A DNA stretch of 64,000 nucleotides from Luteimonas colneyensis (GTDB lineage Bacteria > Pseudomonadota > Gammaproteobacteria > Xanthomonadales > Xanthomonadaceae): assembly GCF_014836665.1 (NCBI RefSeq), contig NZ_JACSQJ010000001.1:372001-436000 (forward strand), in the 5' to 3' direction. The position numbers were made by a program, and so were the translations under genes. Shown in pieces: positions 49,482 through 60,735 of the stretch (its first letter is position 1; each line of letters opens with the position of its first letter). The notes under the pieces were generated by a model. The model saw only the letters and a list, made by a program, of their open reading frames with translations, had not been told where the DNA came from and searched no databases.

Positions 49482-50945
49482 TCAGGCGAACGCCGCCTGG
49501 CACCAGGCCATGATCGGGCTCCATGCGAAGCCCAGCACCAGCAGCGCCAGCGCGTTGACCGCGAACAGCGCCTTCAGCGGCATGCTGTCCCGCGCTTCGA
49601 TCGCCTGGCCCTCAGGCTCGTCGAAGTACATCACCTTGATCACGCGCAGGTAGTAGAACGCACCGATCACGGCGAACACGATGCCCAGGATCGCGAGCCA
49701 CAGCATCTCGCCCTCGATCGCCGCGCGCAGCACCACCAGCTTGGCCCAGAAGCCGAGGAAGGGCGGCACGCCGGCCAGCGAGGCCATGATCACCAGCACC
49801 ATCGCCGCCATCCACGGACTGCGGGCGTTGAGACCCTTGAAGTCGGCGATGCGGTCGGCCTCGAAGCCGTTGCGCGCGAGCACCACGATGGCGCCGAAGG
49901 CGGCCGCCGACATGATCGCGTAGCTGATCGCGTAGAACATCGCCGCGGCATAGCCCTCGGGACCGCCGCCGGCCAGGCCGAGCAGCAGGAAGCCGACGTG
50001 CGACACCGTCGAGTACGCCAGCATGCGCTTCAGGTTCGACTGCGCGATGGCGAAGATGTTGCCCACCGCCAGCGACAGCGCCGCCAGCAGCGCGACCATC
50101 AGCTGCCACTGGTCCTGCAGCGGACCGACGCCGGATTCCAGCAGGCGGTACGCCATGCCGAACACCGCCAGCTTCGGCGCCGAGCCGATGAACAGCGACA
50201 TCGGGGTCGGGGCTCCGTGGTAGGCGTCGGGCAGCCACATGTGGAAGGGCGCGGCGCCGAACTTGAAGCACACGCCGACCACCAGGAACACGGTGCCGGT
50301 CAGCAACAGGGTGCGGGTGCCGCCGTCGACGGTGGCCGCGGCGCCGGAGATCGTCGCGAGGTCGAGGCTGCCGGTGGCGCCGTAGACCAGCGACATGCCG
50401 AACAGCAGCAGGCCGGAAGCGAGCGAACCGAGCACGAAGTACTTCATCGCCGCTTCCGAGCCCACCGGGTTGTCGCGGTCGATCGCCACCAGCGCGTACT
50501 GGCAGAGCGCCAGCAGCTCGAGGCCGACGTAGACCGTGGCCAGGTTCGGCGCCGAGACCAGCAGCATCATGCCGACGGTCGCGAACAGCATCAGCACCGG
50601 CAGCTCGCCCTTGTACAGGCCGCGCTCCTGCATGAAGTGCCATGCGTAGCCGAGCGACATCGCGGTCACCACCAGGATGAAGACCTTGAGCACGTCGGCG
50701 GCGGTATCGCGCACGAACATGTCGGCCAGGACCATGCCCTGCCCGCCCACGCCGGCGACGATCATAGCGGCCGCGCCCAGCAGGACCGCGATCGCGAGCG
50801 AATGGGTCACCACGCGGCGGCGCTCGCCGATGAACAGGTCCAGCATCAGCAGCGCGAACGCGCCGATCACCACCACGAGCTCGGGCGCCAGCGGCGCGAT
50901 GTCGGCCAGCGTCCGGACGGGAGGGGTCATAGCTCCAGGCATCAT
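49482..50945 (-). CDS. nuoN: NADH-quinone oxidoreductase subunit N
   Basis: Antiporter-like proton-pumping subunit of complex I. 487 residues with about 14 helices; conserved KYFVLGSLASGLLLFGMSLV, FKFGAAPFHMWLPDAYHGAP and NLKRMLAYSTVSHVGFLLLG contain the pumping lysines. The ATG at 50945 gives MMPGAMTPPVRT; starts at 50942 or 50930 are also possible. Last gene of the nuo operon, 13 bases after nuoM. Confidence 0.95.
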   Translation of the reverse strand: MMPGAMTPPVRTLADIAPLAPELVVVIGAFALLMLDLFIGERRRVVTHSLAIAVLLGAAAMIVAGVGGQGMVLADMFVRDTAADVLKVFILVVTAMSLGYAWHFMQERGLYKGELPVLMLFATVGMMLLVSAPNLATVYVGLELLALCQYALVAIDRDNPVGSEAAMKYFVLGSLASGLLLFGMSLVYGATGSLDLATISGAAATVDGGTRTLLLTGTVFLVVGVCFKFGAAPFHMWLPDAYHGAPTPMSLFIGSAPKLAVFGMAYRLLESGVGPLQDQWQLMVALLAALSLAVGNIFAIAQSNLKRMLAYSTVSHVGFLLLGLAGGGPEGYAAAMFYAISYAIMSAAAFGAIVVLARNGFEADRIADFKGLNARSPWMAAMVLVIMASLAGVPPFLGFWAKLVVLRAAIEGEMLWLAILGIVFAVIGAFYYLRVIKVMYFDEPEGQAIEARDSMPLKALFAVNALALLVLGFAWSPIMAWCQAAFA

Positions 50946-50958
50946 CGCGTCACGTTCC

Positions 50959-52473
50959 TCAAAGCTTGCTGTTGGCGAGCACGCCCGCCAGCTGCGCGAT
51001 GGACGGTTCCATCAGGTCGGTCAGGGGCTTGGGCCAGATGCCGATGAGCAGGACGCCCGCGGCGAACACGCCCAGCACCAGGGCCTCGCGGCCATTGATG
51101 TCCTTCATGGCGGCGACATGCGCGTTGCCGACCTCGCCGTACATCACCCGCTTCACCAGCCACAGGGTGTAGCCCGCGCCCAGGATCAGGGTGATCGCGG
51201 CCACGAAGGCGATCAGCGGATGGCTCTGGAACGCGGCGACGATGACCATGAACTCGCCCACGAAGCCCGACGTGCCCGGCAGGCCGGAGTTCGCGAAGGC
51301 GAACAGCACGTAGAAGGCGGCGAACCAGGGCATCACGTTGGCCACGCCGCCGTAGTCGCGGATCATGCGCGTGTGCATGCGGTCGTAGAGCACGCCGACG
51401 CAGGTGAACATCGCGCCGGAGATGAAGCCGTGCGAGATCATCTGCACCATCGCGCCCTGCAGGCCCAGGCGCGCGGCCTCGGGATTGCCGGTATCGCGCA
51501 CCAGCGCGAAGGCGATGAAGGTGCCGAGCGTCACGAAGCCCATGTGCGAGACCGACGAGTACGCGATCAGCTTCTTCATGTCCTGCTGGACCAGCGCCAC
51601 CAGGCCGACGTAGACCACCGCCACCAGCGACAGCGCGATCAGCAGCCAGGCCCACTCGTGGCCGGCATCGGGCGTGATCGGCAGGCTGAAGCGCAGGAAG
51701 CCGTAGCCGCCGATCTTCAGCATGATCGCCGCCAGGATCACCGAGCCGCCGGTCGGCGCCTCGACGTGCGCGTCGGGGAGCCAGGTGTGCACCGGGAACA
51801 TCGGCACCTTGACCGCGAACGCCGCCAGGAAGGCGAAGAACAGCCACATCTGCTCGGTGGCCGTGAGCGGCAGCGCGTACAGGTCGGGAAGCTGCCAGCT
51901 GCCGCCCTTGAGGTACAGGTACACCAGGCCGACCAGCATGAACACCGAGCCGAGGAAGGTGTACAGGAAGAACTTGATCGACGCGTACACGCGGCGCGGA
52001 CCGCCCCAGACGCCGATGATGATGAACATCGGGATCAGCATGGCCTCGAAGAACACGTAGAACAGCATCGCGTCCACGGCCGAGAACACGCCGATCATCA
52101 GGCCCTCGAGGATCAGCATCGAGGCGTAGTACTGGCTCACGCGCTTGTCGATCGAGCTCCAGGCGCCGATCAGCACCAGAACGGTGACCAGGGTGGTGAG
52201 CAGGACCAGCGCCACCGAGATGCCGTCGGCACCCAGGTGGTACTGGATGTCGTAGGCCGGGATCCACTCCCGGGCCTCGACGAACTGCATCGTGGCCGCG
52301 GCCGCCGAAGCGTCGTAGCCGGTGAACAGCGGGACGCTGATGGCGAAGACCACCAGCGCGATCGCCAGCGACAGCCAGCGCGCGGCGCCGGCACGGTTGC
52401 CGAGCGCGAGCACCATCGCGCCACCGAGGATCGGCAGCCAGATGAGGATGCTGAGGAGAGGCCAGTTCGACAC
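50959..52473 (-). CDS. nuoM: NADH-quinone oxidoreductase subunit M
   Basis: Second antiporter-like subunit (504 residues). Proton-channel motifs: VKVPMFPVHTWLPDAHVEAP, QQDMKKLIAYSSVSHMGFVT and the glutamate in MLFYVFFEAMLIPMFIIIG. Homologous to nuoL and nuoN on either side. Follows nuoL by 13 bases. Confidence 0.96.
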   Translation of the reverse strand: MSNWPLLSILIWLPILGGAMVLALGNRAGAARWLSLAIALVVFAISVPLFTGYDASAAAATMQFVEAREWIPAYDIQYHLGADGISVALVLLTTLVTVLVLIGAWSSIDKRVSQYYASMLILEGLMIGVFSAVDAMLFYVFFEAMLIPMFIIIGVWGGPRRVYASIKFFLYTFLGSVFMLVGLVYLYLKGGSWQLPDLYALPLTATEQMWLFFAFLAAFAVKVPMFPVHTWLPDAHVEAPTGGSVILAAIMLKIGGYGFLRFSLPITPDAGHEWAWLLIALSLVAVVYVGLVALVQQDMKKLIAYSSVSHMGFVTLGTFIAFALVRDTGNPEAARLGLQGAMVQMISHGFISGAMFTCVGVLYDRMHTRMIRDYGGVANVMPWFAAFYVLFAFANSGLPGTSGFVGEFMVIVAAFQSHPLIAFVAAITLILGAGYTLWLVKRVMYGEVGNAHVAAMKDINGREALVLGVFAAGVLLIGIWPKPLTDLMEPSIAQLAGVLANSKL

Positions 52474-52486
52474 GTATCGTCTTCCG

Positions 52487-54547
52487 TCAGGTCCAGAGGT
52501 AGATCAGCACGGCCAGGAGCAGGATCAGGCCGACGATCATCGCGAATGCATAGTCATACAGGCGGCCCGACTGCAGCCGGCGCACGACGCCGGACACCAG
52601 GCCGACAAGGCGCGCCGTGCCGTTGACGAACACGCCGTCGATCAGGCGGTTGTCGGCGACGCTGGACGCCTTGCCCAGCTGCAGGCTGCCGCCCGCCAGG
52701 CCGCCGATCCAGAAGTCGTCGGCCCAGTACTTCTTTTCCAGCACCTTGACCGGCAGCGCGAACACGCTGCGTGCCCTGGCCGCCAGCTCCGGACGCCACC
52801 AGTACATGACCGTCGCCAGCGCGAAGCCGGCGAAGGTCAGCCAGAACGCGGGCGTGATGAAACCGTGCAGCGCGAAGGCGACCGGGCCGTGCCACAGCTC
52901 GCGGGCGACATGCGCCAGGGTGTCGTTCTCCGGCAGCAGGTCGATGGCGCCGGTGAAGAACGGCATCACCTGTTCCTTGCCGCTCCAGTCGGTCCCGAAC
53001 AGCATCGGGCCGGCGGTGAGGAAGCCGATCGCGATCGACGGGATCGCCAGCAGCACCAGCGGCAGGGTCACCACCCACGGCGACTCGTGCGGCTCGTGCG
53101 CCCCGTGGCCGTGGTCGTCATGGCCGTGGCCATGGTCGTCGGCGTGGGCCTCGCGGAAGCGCTCCTTGCCGAAGAAGGTCAGGTACAGCAGGCGGAAGCT
53201 GTAGAACGAGGTCACGAAGGCGCCCAGCAGCACCGCCCAGTAGCCGTAGGTGCCGACCCAGCCCATGCCTTCGGCGCCGGACTTCGCCGCCTCGATGATG
53301 GTGTCCTTCGAATAGAAGCCGCTGAAGAACGGAGTGGCGACCAGGGCCAGGGTGCCGATCACCATCGTCCAGAAGGTGATCGGCATGTACTTGCGCAGGC
53401 CGCCCATCCGGCGCATGTCCTGCTCATGGTGCATGGCGATGATCACCGAGCCCGCGCCGAGGAACAGCAGCGCCTTGAAGAAGGCGTGGGTCATCAGGTG
53501 GAACACCGCCGCCGAGTAGGCCGAGACGCCCAGCGCAACGGTCATGTAGCCCAGCTGCGACAGCGTGGAGTACGCGACCACGCGCTTGATGTCGTTCTGC
53601 ACGATGCCGATCAGGCCGGTGAAGAAGGCCGTGGTGGCGCCGATGAACAGCACGAACTGCAGCGCGACCGTGCTCAGCTCGTACAGCGGCGACATGCGCG
53701 CCACCATGAAGATGCCGGCGGTGACCATGGTCGCGGCGTGGATCAGCGCCGAGATCGGGGTCGGGCCCTCCATCGAGTCCGGCAGCCAGACGTGCAGCGG
53801 CACCTGCGCCGACTTGCCCATGGCACCGATGAACAGCAGGATGCAGATCAGCGTGGCGACCGACCAGGCGTGGCCCTCGAAGACCTCGACCACCTGCCCG
53901 CCGCCGATCGTCGGGCCGGCGTTGGCGAACACGGTCGCGTAGTCCAGCGTGCCGAACCAGTAGGCCACGGCCGCGATGCCCAGCAGCATGCCGAAGTCGC
54001 CGACGCGATTGACCAGGAAGGCCTTGAGGTTCGCGAACACCGCGGTCGGGCGCTTGAACCAGAAGCCGATCAGCAGGTACGAGACCACGCCCACCGCTTC
54101 CCAGCCGAAGAACAGCTGCAGGAAGTTGTTGGCCATGACCAGGGCCAGCATCGAGAAGGTGAACAGGCTGATGTAGCTGAAGAAGCGCTGGTAGCCCGGG
54201 TCGTCGGCCATGTAGCCGATGGTGTAGATGTGCACCAGCAGCGACACGAAGGTCACCACCACCATCATCATCGCCGTCAGGCGGTCGACCATGAAGCCGA
54301 TGTTGACCTCGAAGCCGGCGACCTGGAACCAGGTGTAGACGTTCTCGTTGAACGGCGCGGCGCCCTGCACCACCAGCTGCCAGAGCACGAAGCACGACAG
54401 CGCGCAGCTCACCGCCACGCCGAGGATGGTGGCCACCTGGGCACCGGTGCGGCCGACCTGGCGGCCGAACAGGCCGGCGACGATCGAGCCGAGCAGCGGC
54501 GCGAGCACGATCGCGATCAGCATCGCCTTGGAGATAACGATTTCCAT
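52487..54547 (-). CDS. nuoL: NADH-quinone oxidoreductase subunit L
   Basis: Distal antiporter-like subunit, 686 residues, with the long C-terminal lateral helix. KSAQVPLHVWLPDSMEGPTP and QNDIKRVVAYSTLSQLGYMT are the channel motifs. A His-rich insert, HADDHGHGHDDHGHGAHEPH, sits in the loop before the last third; this lies outside the conserved core and could bind metal ions non-specifically. Start ATG at 54547 (MEIVISKAM); nine bases upstream another ATG is possible. Confidence 0.95.
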   Translation of the reverse strand: MEIVISKAMLIAIVLAPLLGSIVAGLFGRQVGRTGAQVATILGVAVSCALSCFVLWQLVVQGAAPFNENVYTWFQVAGFEVNIGFMVDRLTAMMMVVVTFVSLLVHIYTIGYMADDPGYQRFFSYISLFTFSMLALVMANNFLQLFFGWEAVGVVSYLLIGFWFKRPTAVFANLKAFLVNRVGDFGMLLGIAAVAYWFGTLDYATVFANAGPTIGGGQVVEVFEGHAWSVATLICILLFIGAMGKSAQVPLHVWLPDSMEGPTPISALIHAATMVTAGIFMVARMSPLYELSTVALQFVLFIGATTAFFTGLIGIVQNDIKRVVAYSTLSQLGYMTVALGVSAYSAAVFHLMTHAFFKALLFLGAGSVIIAMHHEQDMRRMGGLRKYMPITFWTMVIGTLALVATPFFSGFYSKDTIIEAAKSGAEGMGWVGTYGYWAVLLGAFVTSFYSFRLLYLTFFGKERFREAHADDHGHGHDDHGHGAHEPHESPWVVTLPLVLLAIPSIAIGFLTAGPMLFGTDWSGKEQVMPFFTGAIDLLPENDTLAHVARELWHGPVAFALHGFITPAFWLTFAGFALATVMYWWRPELAARARSVFALPVKVLEKKYWADDFWIGGLAGGSLQLGKASSVADNRLIDGVFVNGTARLVGLVSGVVRRLQSGRLYDYAFAMIVGLILLLAVLIYLWT

Positions 54548-54560
54548 GCCAGGCATTCCG

Positions 54561-54884
54561 TCAGCCCTTCAGCGTGTCGATTTCGGCGACGTTGATCGTG
54601 CGCCGGTTGCGGAACAGCGTGACCAGGATCGCCAGGCCGATCGCGGCCTCGGCCGCGGCCACGGTGAGGATGAAGAACACGAAGACCTGCCCCGCCGCGT
54701 CGCCGAACTCGCGCGAGAAGGCGATGAAGTTGATGTTCACCGAGAGCAGCATCAGCTCGATGCACATCAGCAGGATGATCACGTTCTTCCGGTTGAGGAA
54801 GATGCCGGCCACGCTGATGCAGAACAGCGCGGTGGCCAGCGTCAGGTAGTGGCCCAGCGCGAGGCCCTGTCCGAGGAACTCCAT
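54561..54884 (-). CDS. nuoK: NADH-quinone oxidoreductase subunit K
   Basis: Small three-helix subunit (107 residues) of the membrane arm. Conserved glutamates are in [20 protein letters not shown] and [17 protein letters not shown]. Start overlaps the nuoJ stop (TGATG). Confidence 0.96.
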   Translation of the reverse strand: MEFLGQGLALGHYLTLATALFCISVAGIFLNRKNVIILLMCIELMLLSVNINFIAFSREFGDAAGQVFVFFILTVAAAEAAIGLAILVTLFRNRRTINVAEIDTLKG

Positions 54885-55534
54885 CACTTGCCCTCCCCGT
54901 TGGTGGCATCGGTGGCCGGCGCGTCGTCGGCGACGTGCACCGAGGCCGGCATGTCGACCATGCGCAGGCGGTCGCCGGGGCGCACGCGCACCTGCTCGCC
55001 GGGGATCTGGTGCTTGGTGCCCGGGCGGCGGCGCAGCGTCAGCGTCACCGCCGCGATCACCGCCACCGTCAGGATCACCGCGGCGACCTCGAACGGCAGC
55101 AGGAAGTCGGTGAACAGGCGACGCGCGATCCAGACGGTATTCGGAACGCCCTCGGCGGCCACCGGGTCGGGCGCGAACGGCGTCCGGACGAAGGCCATGA
55201 TGCCGATCAGCGACAGCAGCTCGAGCAGCATCACCACGGCCACCACCAGGCCCACGGGCAGGTAGCGCACGTAGCCCTCGTTGAGCGGCACGAGGTCGAT
55301 GTCGAGCATCATCACCACGAACAGGAACAGGACCATCACCGCGCCGACGTACACCAGGATCAGGGCGACGCCGAGGAACTCGGCACCGGCGATGATCCAG
55401 GTGCAGGCCACGCTGAAGAAGGTCAGCACCAGGAACAGCGCCGAATGCACCGGGTTGCGCGCGCCGATCACGCCGATGGCGCCGGCGACCGCGACCGCTG
55501 CGAATACGAAGAATGCGAGCTGTACGAAGTCCAT
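54884..55534 (-). CDS. nuoJ: NADH-quinone oxidoreductase subunit J
   Basis: Membrane-arm subunit of 216 residues with five helices; the tyrosine/glycine-rich helix [20 protein letters not shown] is the pi-bulge helix III. A short cytoplasmic tail after [10 protein letters not shown] is specific to this group. Follows nuoI by three bases. Confidence 0.95.
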   Translation of the reverse strand: MDFVQLAFFVFAAVAVAGAIGVIGARNPVHSALFLVLTFFSVACTWIIAGAEFLGVALILVYVGAVMVLFLFVVMMLDIDLVPLNEGYVRYLPVGLVVAVVMLLELLSLIGIMAFVRTPFAPDPVAAEGVPNTVWIARRLFTDFLLPFEVAAVILTVAVIAAVTLTLRRRPGTKHQIPGEQVRVRPGDRLRMVDMPASVHVADDAPATDATNGEGK

Positions 55535-55537
55535 GGC

Positions 55538-56026
55538 TTACCTGTATGCGGCGTCGGCGGCGCGGCGCTCGGCGATCTCCGCCTCGAGGCGGTCGCCCAG
55601 CGCCAGCAGCTGCGGCTTGGTGACGATGTTTTCGCCGCGGTTCTCGAAGTGGTACTCGTGGATGTGGGTCTCGACGATCGAGTCCACCGGGCACGATTCC
55701 TCGCAGAAGCCGCAGAAGATGCACTTGAACAGGTCGATCTCGTAGCGCGTGGTGCGGCGCGTGTTGTCCTCGCGCTGCTCGGAGTCGATCGTGATCGCCA
55801 GCGCCGGGCACACCGCTTCGCACAGCTTGCAGGCGATGCAGCGCTCCTCGCCGTTCGGATACCGGCGCAGCGCGTGCAGCCCGCGGAACCGCGGCGACTG
55901 CGGGATCTTCTCCATCGGGTACATCATCGTGTACTTCGGGCGCCACAGGTACTTGAAGGTCAGCGCCATGCCGCGAAGCATCTCGATCAGCAGCAGGCTG
56001 CGCGCCCAGGAAACGAACTTGCCCAT
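55538..56026 (-). CDS. nuoI: NADH-quinone oxidoreductase subunit I
   Basis: Carries clusters N6a and N6b on the peripheral arm, close to quinone. 162 residues. Two complete ferredoxin motifs, [12 protein letters not shown] and [12 protein letters not shown], each with three plus one cysteines. N-terminal amphipathic helix [20 protein letters not shown]. Overlaps the nuoH stop (TGATG). Confidence 0.97.
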   Translation of the reverse strand: MGKFVSWARSLLLIEMLRGMALTFKYLWRPKYTMMYPMEKIPQSPRFRGLHALRRYPNGEERCIACKLCEAVCPALAITIDSEQREDNTRRTTRYEIDLFKCIFCGFCEESCPVDSIVETHIHEYHFENRGENIVTKPQLLALGDRLEAEIAERRAADAAYR

Positions 56027-57135
56027 CACGCACCTGCCTCGAACACGCCGAAGTACGCCATCAATGCCGTCACCGCGATCCAGCCGATGGCCAGCGGGAT
56101 GAAGACCTTCCAGCCCAGCCGCATGATCTGGTCGTAGCGGTAGCGCGGGAAGGAGGCGCGGAACCAGATGAAGCAGCTGGCGAAGAAGAACATCTTCGCG
56201 AACAGCCACCACCAGCCGTCACCCAGCACCACCGACAGCACCGGGATGTCCGGGATCCAGGCCGCCGGGATCGGCGACAGCCAGCCACCCAGGAAGAAGA
56301 CCGCGGTGAGGATGCTCACCAGCAGCATGTTGGCGTACTCGGCCAGGAAGAACAGCGCGAACACCGCACCCGAGTACTCGACCATGTGGCCGGCCACGAT
56401 CTCGCTCTCGCCTTCGACCACGTCGAACGGCGCGCGGTTGGTCTCGGCCACGCCCGACACGAAGTAGATGACGAACAGCGGCAGCAGCGGTACCCAGAAC
56501 CACTCGAGGAAGCCGCCGTCGCCGGCCTGCGCCATCACGATCTCGCTGAGGTTCAGGCTGCCGGCGGCGACCATCACGCCGACCAGGGCGAAGCCCATCG
56601 CGATCTCGTAGCTCACCACCTGGGCCGCCGAGCGCATGGCGCCGAGGAAGGCGTACTTCGAGTTCGAGGCCCAGCCGGCGAGGATCACGCCGTAGACGCC
56701 GAGCGAGGTCATCGCCAGCAGGTACAGCAGGCCGGCGTTGGCGTTCGACAGCACCAGCTGCGTGTCGAAGGGCACCACCGCCCAGGCCGCGAAGGCCGGG
56801 GCCAGCGTGATCAGCGGCGCGAGGATGTACAGCACCTTGTGCGCGGCACTGGGACGGATGACTTCCTTGAACAGCAGCTTGAAGACGTCCGCGAAGGCCT
56901 GCAGCACGCCGAAGCCGACGTACATCGGGCCGTGGCGCACGTGCATCCAGCCGATGAGCTTGCGCTCCCAGACCACGTAGAAGGCCACGGCGATGATCAC
57001 CGGCATGGTGATCGCCAGGATCAGCAGCACCAGCCAGATCACGGTGCCGACGGGACCCAGCGAGTCCAGCCAGGCGCGGAAGGGTTCGAGCCAGCCGAGC
57101 AGCAGGGTGGCGGTGTTGTTGGTCGTCGTGCTCAT
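56026..57135 (-). CDS. nuoH: NADH-quinone oxidoreductase subunit H
   Basis: Quinone-chamber subunit of complex I, 369 residues, eight helices. Signature motifs [49 protein letters not shown] sequence in [20 protein letters not shown], and [17 protein letters not shown] at the end. Overlaps the nuoG stop by four bases. Confidence 0.97.
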   Translation of the reverse strand: MSTTTNNTATLLLGWLEPFRAWLDSLGPVGTVIWLVLLILAITMPVIIAVAFYVVWERKLIGWMHVRHGPMYVGFGVLQAFADVFKLLFKEVIRPSAAHKVLYILAPLITLAPAFAAWAVVPFDTQLVLSNANAGLLYLLAMTSLGVYGVILAGWASNSKYAFLGAMRSAAQVVSYEIAMGFALVGVMVAAGSLNLSEIVMAQAGDGGFLEWFWVPLLPLFVIYFVSGVAETNRAPFDVVEGESEIVAGHMVEYSGAVFALFFLAEYANMLLVSILTAVFFLGGWLSPIPAAWIPDIPVLSVVLGDGWWWLFAKMFFFASCFIWFRASFPRYRYDQIMRLGWKVFIPLAIGWIAVTALMAYFGVFEAGA

Positions 57136-59378
57136 GCGGCCTCCACCCGCACCGCGCCGGCGCCCAGCGCCGCGGTGGCGCCGTAGCCGGATTCGATCAG
57201 GGCCGTGCCGCGGGCGACGCCGCTGCTGGTCGCGACCGGGAGCGTCGCGGTGCCGGCTCCGTTGGCCACGCGGGCCATCGCGCCGTCACGCAGTGCCGCC
57301 GCGGACGCATCGTCGGGATTGAGGGTGATGCGCGCACCCACGGTCAGCGGGTGCGCCTGCAGCGCCGCGGCACGGCGGGTCACGCCGTCGACGCGGTAGA
57401 TCGCCTGCGCAACCGCCAGTTCCAGACCGCCCTCGCCCGCCACCGGGGCCGCGCCGCGCGCGACCTCGACCTGGCGCGGCACCACCAGCGCACGCGCGCC
57501 GGCGAAGTCGGTGAAATCGAAGCCATCGACGCCAAGCAGGCCGCCCAGTGCACGCAGGGCCTTCCAGCCCGGACGCGCCTCGCCCGGCAGCTTGCCGCCG
57601 GCAACGGCGCGCTGCTCGCGGCCGTCGAGGTTGGTCAGGCTGGCGTCGAGCTCGGGCAGCAGGCCGATCGGCAGGATCACGTCGGCGACGCGGCGGGTGG
57701 ACTGGCAGGCGAAGTGGCTGAAGGCCACGACCTGCGCGCCGCCCAGGGCCTGCATCGCCTTCGCCTGGTCGGCGAAGTCGAGGCCCGGTTCGATGCCGTA
57801 GATCACATAGCCCGCGCGCGGCTGGGCCAGCATGGCGCCGGCGTCGCGCGAAGCGGGCAGCACGCCGTGGCGCGCCAGGCCGACCGCGTTGGCGCCCTGC
57901 GGAACCCGGCACAGCGCGGCGTTGGCACGGCCGGCGAAAGCGGCGGCGGCGGCGCGGATGGCCGCGGCGTGGATGCCGCACTCGGCCACCGCGCCCACGA
58001 TCACCACCGCGCGCGCGGCGCCCTGCAGCGCTTCGGCCAGCTCCGCGGAACCGAGCGCGTCGGCGATCTTCGATGGCGCGACGATCGCCTTGTGGCTCAC
58101 GTCGAAGGTGAACTCGAAGTCCACCGGATTGACCACGTGCACCCTGGCACCGGCGCGCCAGGCCTTGCGCACGCGCTGGTGCACCAGCGGCAGCTCGTGG
58201 CGCAGGTTGCTGCCGACGATGACGATGGCGTCGGCCTTCTCGATGTCCTCGACCGGCATGCCGAAGGCCTCGGCGACGGCGCCGTCGGAGAGGTCGTGCT
58301 GGGCGATGCGGTGGTCGAGGTTGCCGGTGCCCAGGCCCTGCGCCAGACGGGCCAGCAGCGCGCCCTCCTCGTTCGAGGTCGCCGGGTGCACCAGGATGCC
58401 GAGGTCGTCGGCGGCGTTGTCGCGCAGGATCTGCGCGGCCTTCGCCAGCGCCTCGTCCCAGCTGGCCTCGCGCCAGTCGCCGTCGTCGCCGTTCGAGGCG
58501 ACGCGGATCATCGGCCGGGTGGCGCGATCGTCGGCGTACATGCCCTGGTGCGAATAGCGGTCGCGGTCGGACAGCCAGCACTCGTTGACCGCCTCGTTGT
58601 CGCGCGGCACGGTGCGCATCACCTCGCCACGGCGGGCGTGCAGGAACAGGTTGCTGCCCAGCGCGTCGTGGTAGCCCAGCGACTCCTTCGCGATCAGCTC
58701 CCAGGGGCGCGCGCGGAAGCGGAACACCTTGTTGGTCAGCGCGCCCACCGGGCAGACGTCGATGACGTTGCCGGAGAGCTCGGTAGTCAGCGGCTTGCCG
58801 TCGTAGGTGCCGATCTCGAGGCGCTCGCCGCGCTTCATGCCGCCGAGCTCGTAGGTGCCGGCGATCTCGGCGGTGACCCGGACACAGCGCGTGCAGTGGA
58901 TGCAGCGCGTCATCTCGGTGGCCACCAGCGGGCCGAGGTCCTCGTCGGCGACCGTGCGCTTGCGCTCGGCGAAGCGGCTGACCGAGCGGCCATAGCCCAG
59001 CGACAGGTCCTGCAGCTCGCACTCGCCGCCCTGGTCGCAGACCGGGCAGTCGAGCGGATGGTTGATCAGCAGGAACTCCATGACGTTGCGCTGCGACTTC
59101 AGCGCCTTCTCGCTGCGCGTCTGCACGCGCATGCCGTCCATCACCGGGGTGGCGCAGGCCGGGGCCGGCTTGCCCATCTTCTCGATGTCGACCAGGCACA
59201 TGCGGCAGTTGGCCGCGATGGCGAGCTTGTCGTGGTAGCAGAAACGCGGGATCGGGATGCCGGCCTTGTCGGCGGCCTGGATGATCATCGAGCCCTTGGG
59301 CGCGGCCATCTCGACACCGTCGATGAAGACGGTGACGTGGTCGGGCGGCAGGTTCGGGTTCACGGGCTGGGCGCTCAT
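57132..59378 (-). CDS. nuoG: NADH-quinone oxidoreductase subunit G
   Basis: Largest peripheral subunit, 748 residues. [2Fe-2S] N1b cysteines in [20 protein letters not shown]; the His-Cys motif [18 protein letters not shown] for N5; [12 protein letters not shown] with [11 protein letters not shown] for N4. The region after it ([20 protein letters not shown]) has no CxxCx3C motif, so the extra cluster N7 of E. coli appears to be missing. The C-terminal molybdopterin-oxidoreductase-like domain is degenerate. ATG at 59378 overlaps the nuoF stop. Confidence 0.95.
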   Translation of the reverse strand: MSAQPVNPNLPPDHVTVFIDGVEMAAPKGSMIIQAADKAGIPIPRFCYHDKLAIAANCRMCLVDIEKMGKPAPACATPVMDGMRVQTRSEKALKSQRNVMEFLLINHPLDCPVCDQGGECELQDLSLGYGRSVSRFAERKRTVADEDLGPLVATEMTRCIHCTRCVRVTAEIAGTYELGGMKRGERLEIGTYDGKPLTTELSGNVIDVCPVGALTNKVFRFRARPWELIAKESLGYHDALGSNLFLHARRGEVMRTVPRDNEAVNECWLSDRDRYSHQGMYADDRATRPMIRVASNGDDGDWREASWDEALAKAAQILRDNAADDLGILVHPATSNEEGALLARLAQGLGTGNLDHRIAQHDLSDGAVAEAFGMPVEDIEKADAIVIVGSNLRHELPLVHQRVRKAWRAGARVHVVNPVDFEFTFDVSHKAIVAPSKIADALGSAELAEALQGAARAVVIVGAVAECGIHAAAIRAAAAAFAGRANAALCRVPQGANAVGLARHGVLPASRDAGAMLAQPRAGYVIYGIEPGLDFADQAKAMQALGGAQVVAFSHFACQSTRRVADVILPIGLLPELDASLTNLDGREQRAVAGGKLPGEARPGWKALRALGGLLGVDGFDFTDFAGARALVVPRQVEVARGAAPVAGEGGLELAVAQAIYRVDGVTRRAAALQAHPLTVGARITLNPDDASAAALRDGAMARVANGAGTATLPVATSSGVARGTALIESGYGATAALGAGAVRVEAA

Positions 59379-60721
59379 GCCGCGGCCTCCGTGCGGGCGT
59401 CGACGATCGAGCGGCCGTGCTCGATGTAGTACTCGAATTCGTGCCAGAAGTGGCGCAGGAAGCCCTGTACCGGCCACGCGGCGGCCTCGCCGAACGCGCA
59501 GATGGTGTGGCCTTCGATCTGGCCGGCGGAGGCGCGAAGCATCTCCACGTCCTCCATGGTGGCCTTGCCTTCGACGATGCGGGTCAGCATGCGGTGCATC
59601 CAGCCGGTGCCTTCGCGGCACGGGGTGCACTGGCCGCAGGACTCCTGCCAGTAGAAGCGCGAGATGCGCTGGCAGGCGCGCACCATGCAGGTGCTGTCGT
59701 CCATCACGATGACCGCGCCGGAGCCGAGGCCGGAGCCGGCCTTCTGCAGCGCGTCGTAGTCCATCGTGAGGCCCATGATGGTGTCGCCCGGCAGTACCGG
59801 CATCGACGAACCGCCCGGGATCACGCCCTTGAGCGTGCGCCCCGGGCGCAGGCCGCCGGCCATCTCCAGCAGTTCGGAGAACGGCGTGCCGAGGCGGATC
59901 TCGTAGTTGCCCGGCTTCTGCACGTGGCCCGAGACCGAGAAGATCTTGCAGCCGCCGTTGTTGGGCTTGCCGAGGTTCTGGAACCACTCCGGGCCGTTGC
60001 GCAGGATCGCCGGAACCGAGGCATAGGTCTCGGTGTTGTTGATCGTGGTCGGCTTGCCAAACAGGCCGAAGTTGGCCGGGAACGGCGGCTTGTAGCGCGG
60101 CTGGCCCTTCTTGCCTTCCAGCGATTCCATCAGCGCGGTCTCTTCGCCGCAGATGTAGGCGCCCGCGCCCAGCGCGTTGTGGATGTCGATGTCCACACCG
60201 CTGCCGAGAATGTTCTTGCCCAGCCAGCCGTGCGCGTAGGCCTCCGCCAGCGCCTCTTCGATGTGCTCGAAGGGCTCGTGGTGGAACTCGCCGCGCATGT
60301 AGTTGTAGGCCACGGTCGAACCGGTGGCATAGCAGGCGATCGCCAGGCCCTCGAGCACCGCGTGCGGGTTGTAGCGCAGGATGTCGCGGTCCTTGCAGGT
60401 GCCGGGCTCCGACTCGTCGGAGTTGCAGAGGATGTATTTCTGCATGTCGCCCTTGGGCATGAAGCTCCACTTCAGGCCGGTCGGGAAGCCTGCGCCGCCG
60501 CGGCCTCGCAGGCCCGACTGCTTGACCATCTCGACGATGTCGGCCGGCGGGATCTTCTCGGTCAGCACCTTGCGCAGCGCCTGGTAGCCGCCGGTCTTGA
60601 GGTAGTTCTCGTACGACCACGGCTTGTCGTAGTGCAGCGTGGTGTAGACCGCCTGGTGCTCCTTCGGCGCGGGGCCGACGGGGCCGTAGCCTTCGGAGAC
60701 GTGGGTGTGGGTGTGCGCCAT
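59375..60721 (-). CDS. nuoF: NADH-quinone oxidoreductase subunit F
   Basis: NADH- and FMN-binding subunit with cluster N3. 448 residues. The FMN/NADH sites are in [20 protein letters not shown] and [20 protein letters not shown]; the N3 cysteines are in [12 protein letters not shown] and the later TICAFG. A short His-rich N-terminus ([11 protein letters not shown]) precedes. ATG at 60721. Fourteen bases separate it from nuoE. Confidence 0.97.
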   Translation of the reverse strand: MAHTHTHVSEGYGPVGPAPKEHQAVYTTLHYDKPWSYENYLKTGGYQALRKVLTEKIPPADIVEMVKQSGLRGRGGAGFPTGLKWSFMPKGDMQKYILCNSDESEPGTCKDRDILRYNPHAVLEGLAIACYATGSTVAYNYMRGEFHHEPFEHIEEALAEAYAHGWLGKNILGSGVDIDIHNALGAGAYICGEETALMESLEGKKGQPRYKPPFPANFGLFGKPTTINNTETYASVPAILRNGPEWFQNLGKPNNGGCKIFSVSGHVQKPGNYEIRLGTPFSELLEMAGGLRPGRTLKGVIPGGSSMPVLPGDTIMGLTMDYDALQKAGSGLGSGAVIVMDDSTCMVRACQRISRFYWQESCGQCTPCREGTGWMHRMLTRIVEGKATMEDVEMLRASAGQIEGHTICAFGEAAAWPVQGFLRHFWHEFEYYIEHGRSIVDARTEAAA

Positions 60722-60735
60722 GCCTTCGCCGAGCC

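Noticed and set aside
49362-55265. Long plus-strand frames opposite nuoN, nuoM, nuoL and nuoK
   Set aside because: His/Gln/Arg-rich translations typical of antisense frames of membrane-protein genes; no homology.
57132-59378. Truncation of nuoG because cluster N7 is missing
   Set aside because: Many NuoG proteins lack the N7 cysteines; the length and other cluster motifs are complete.
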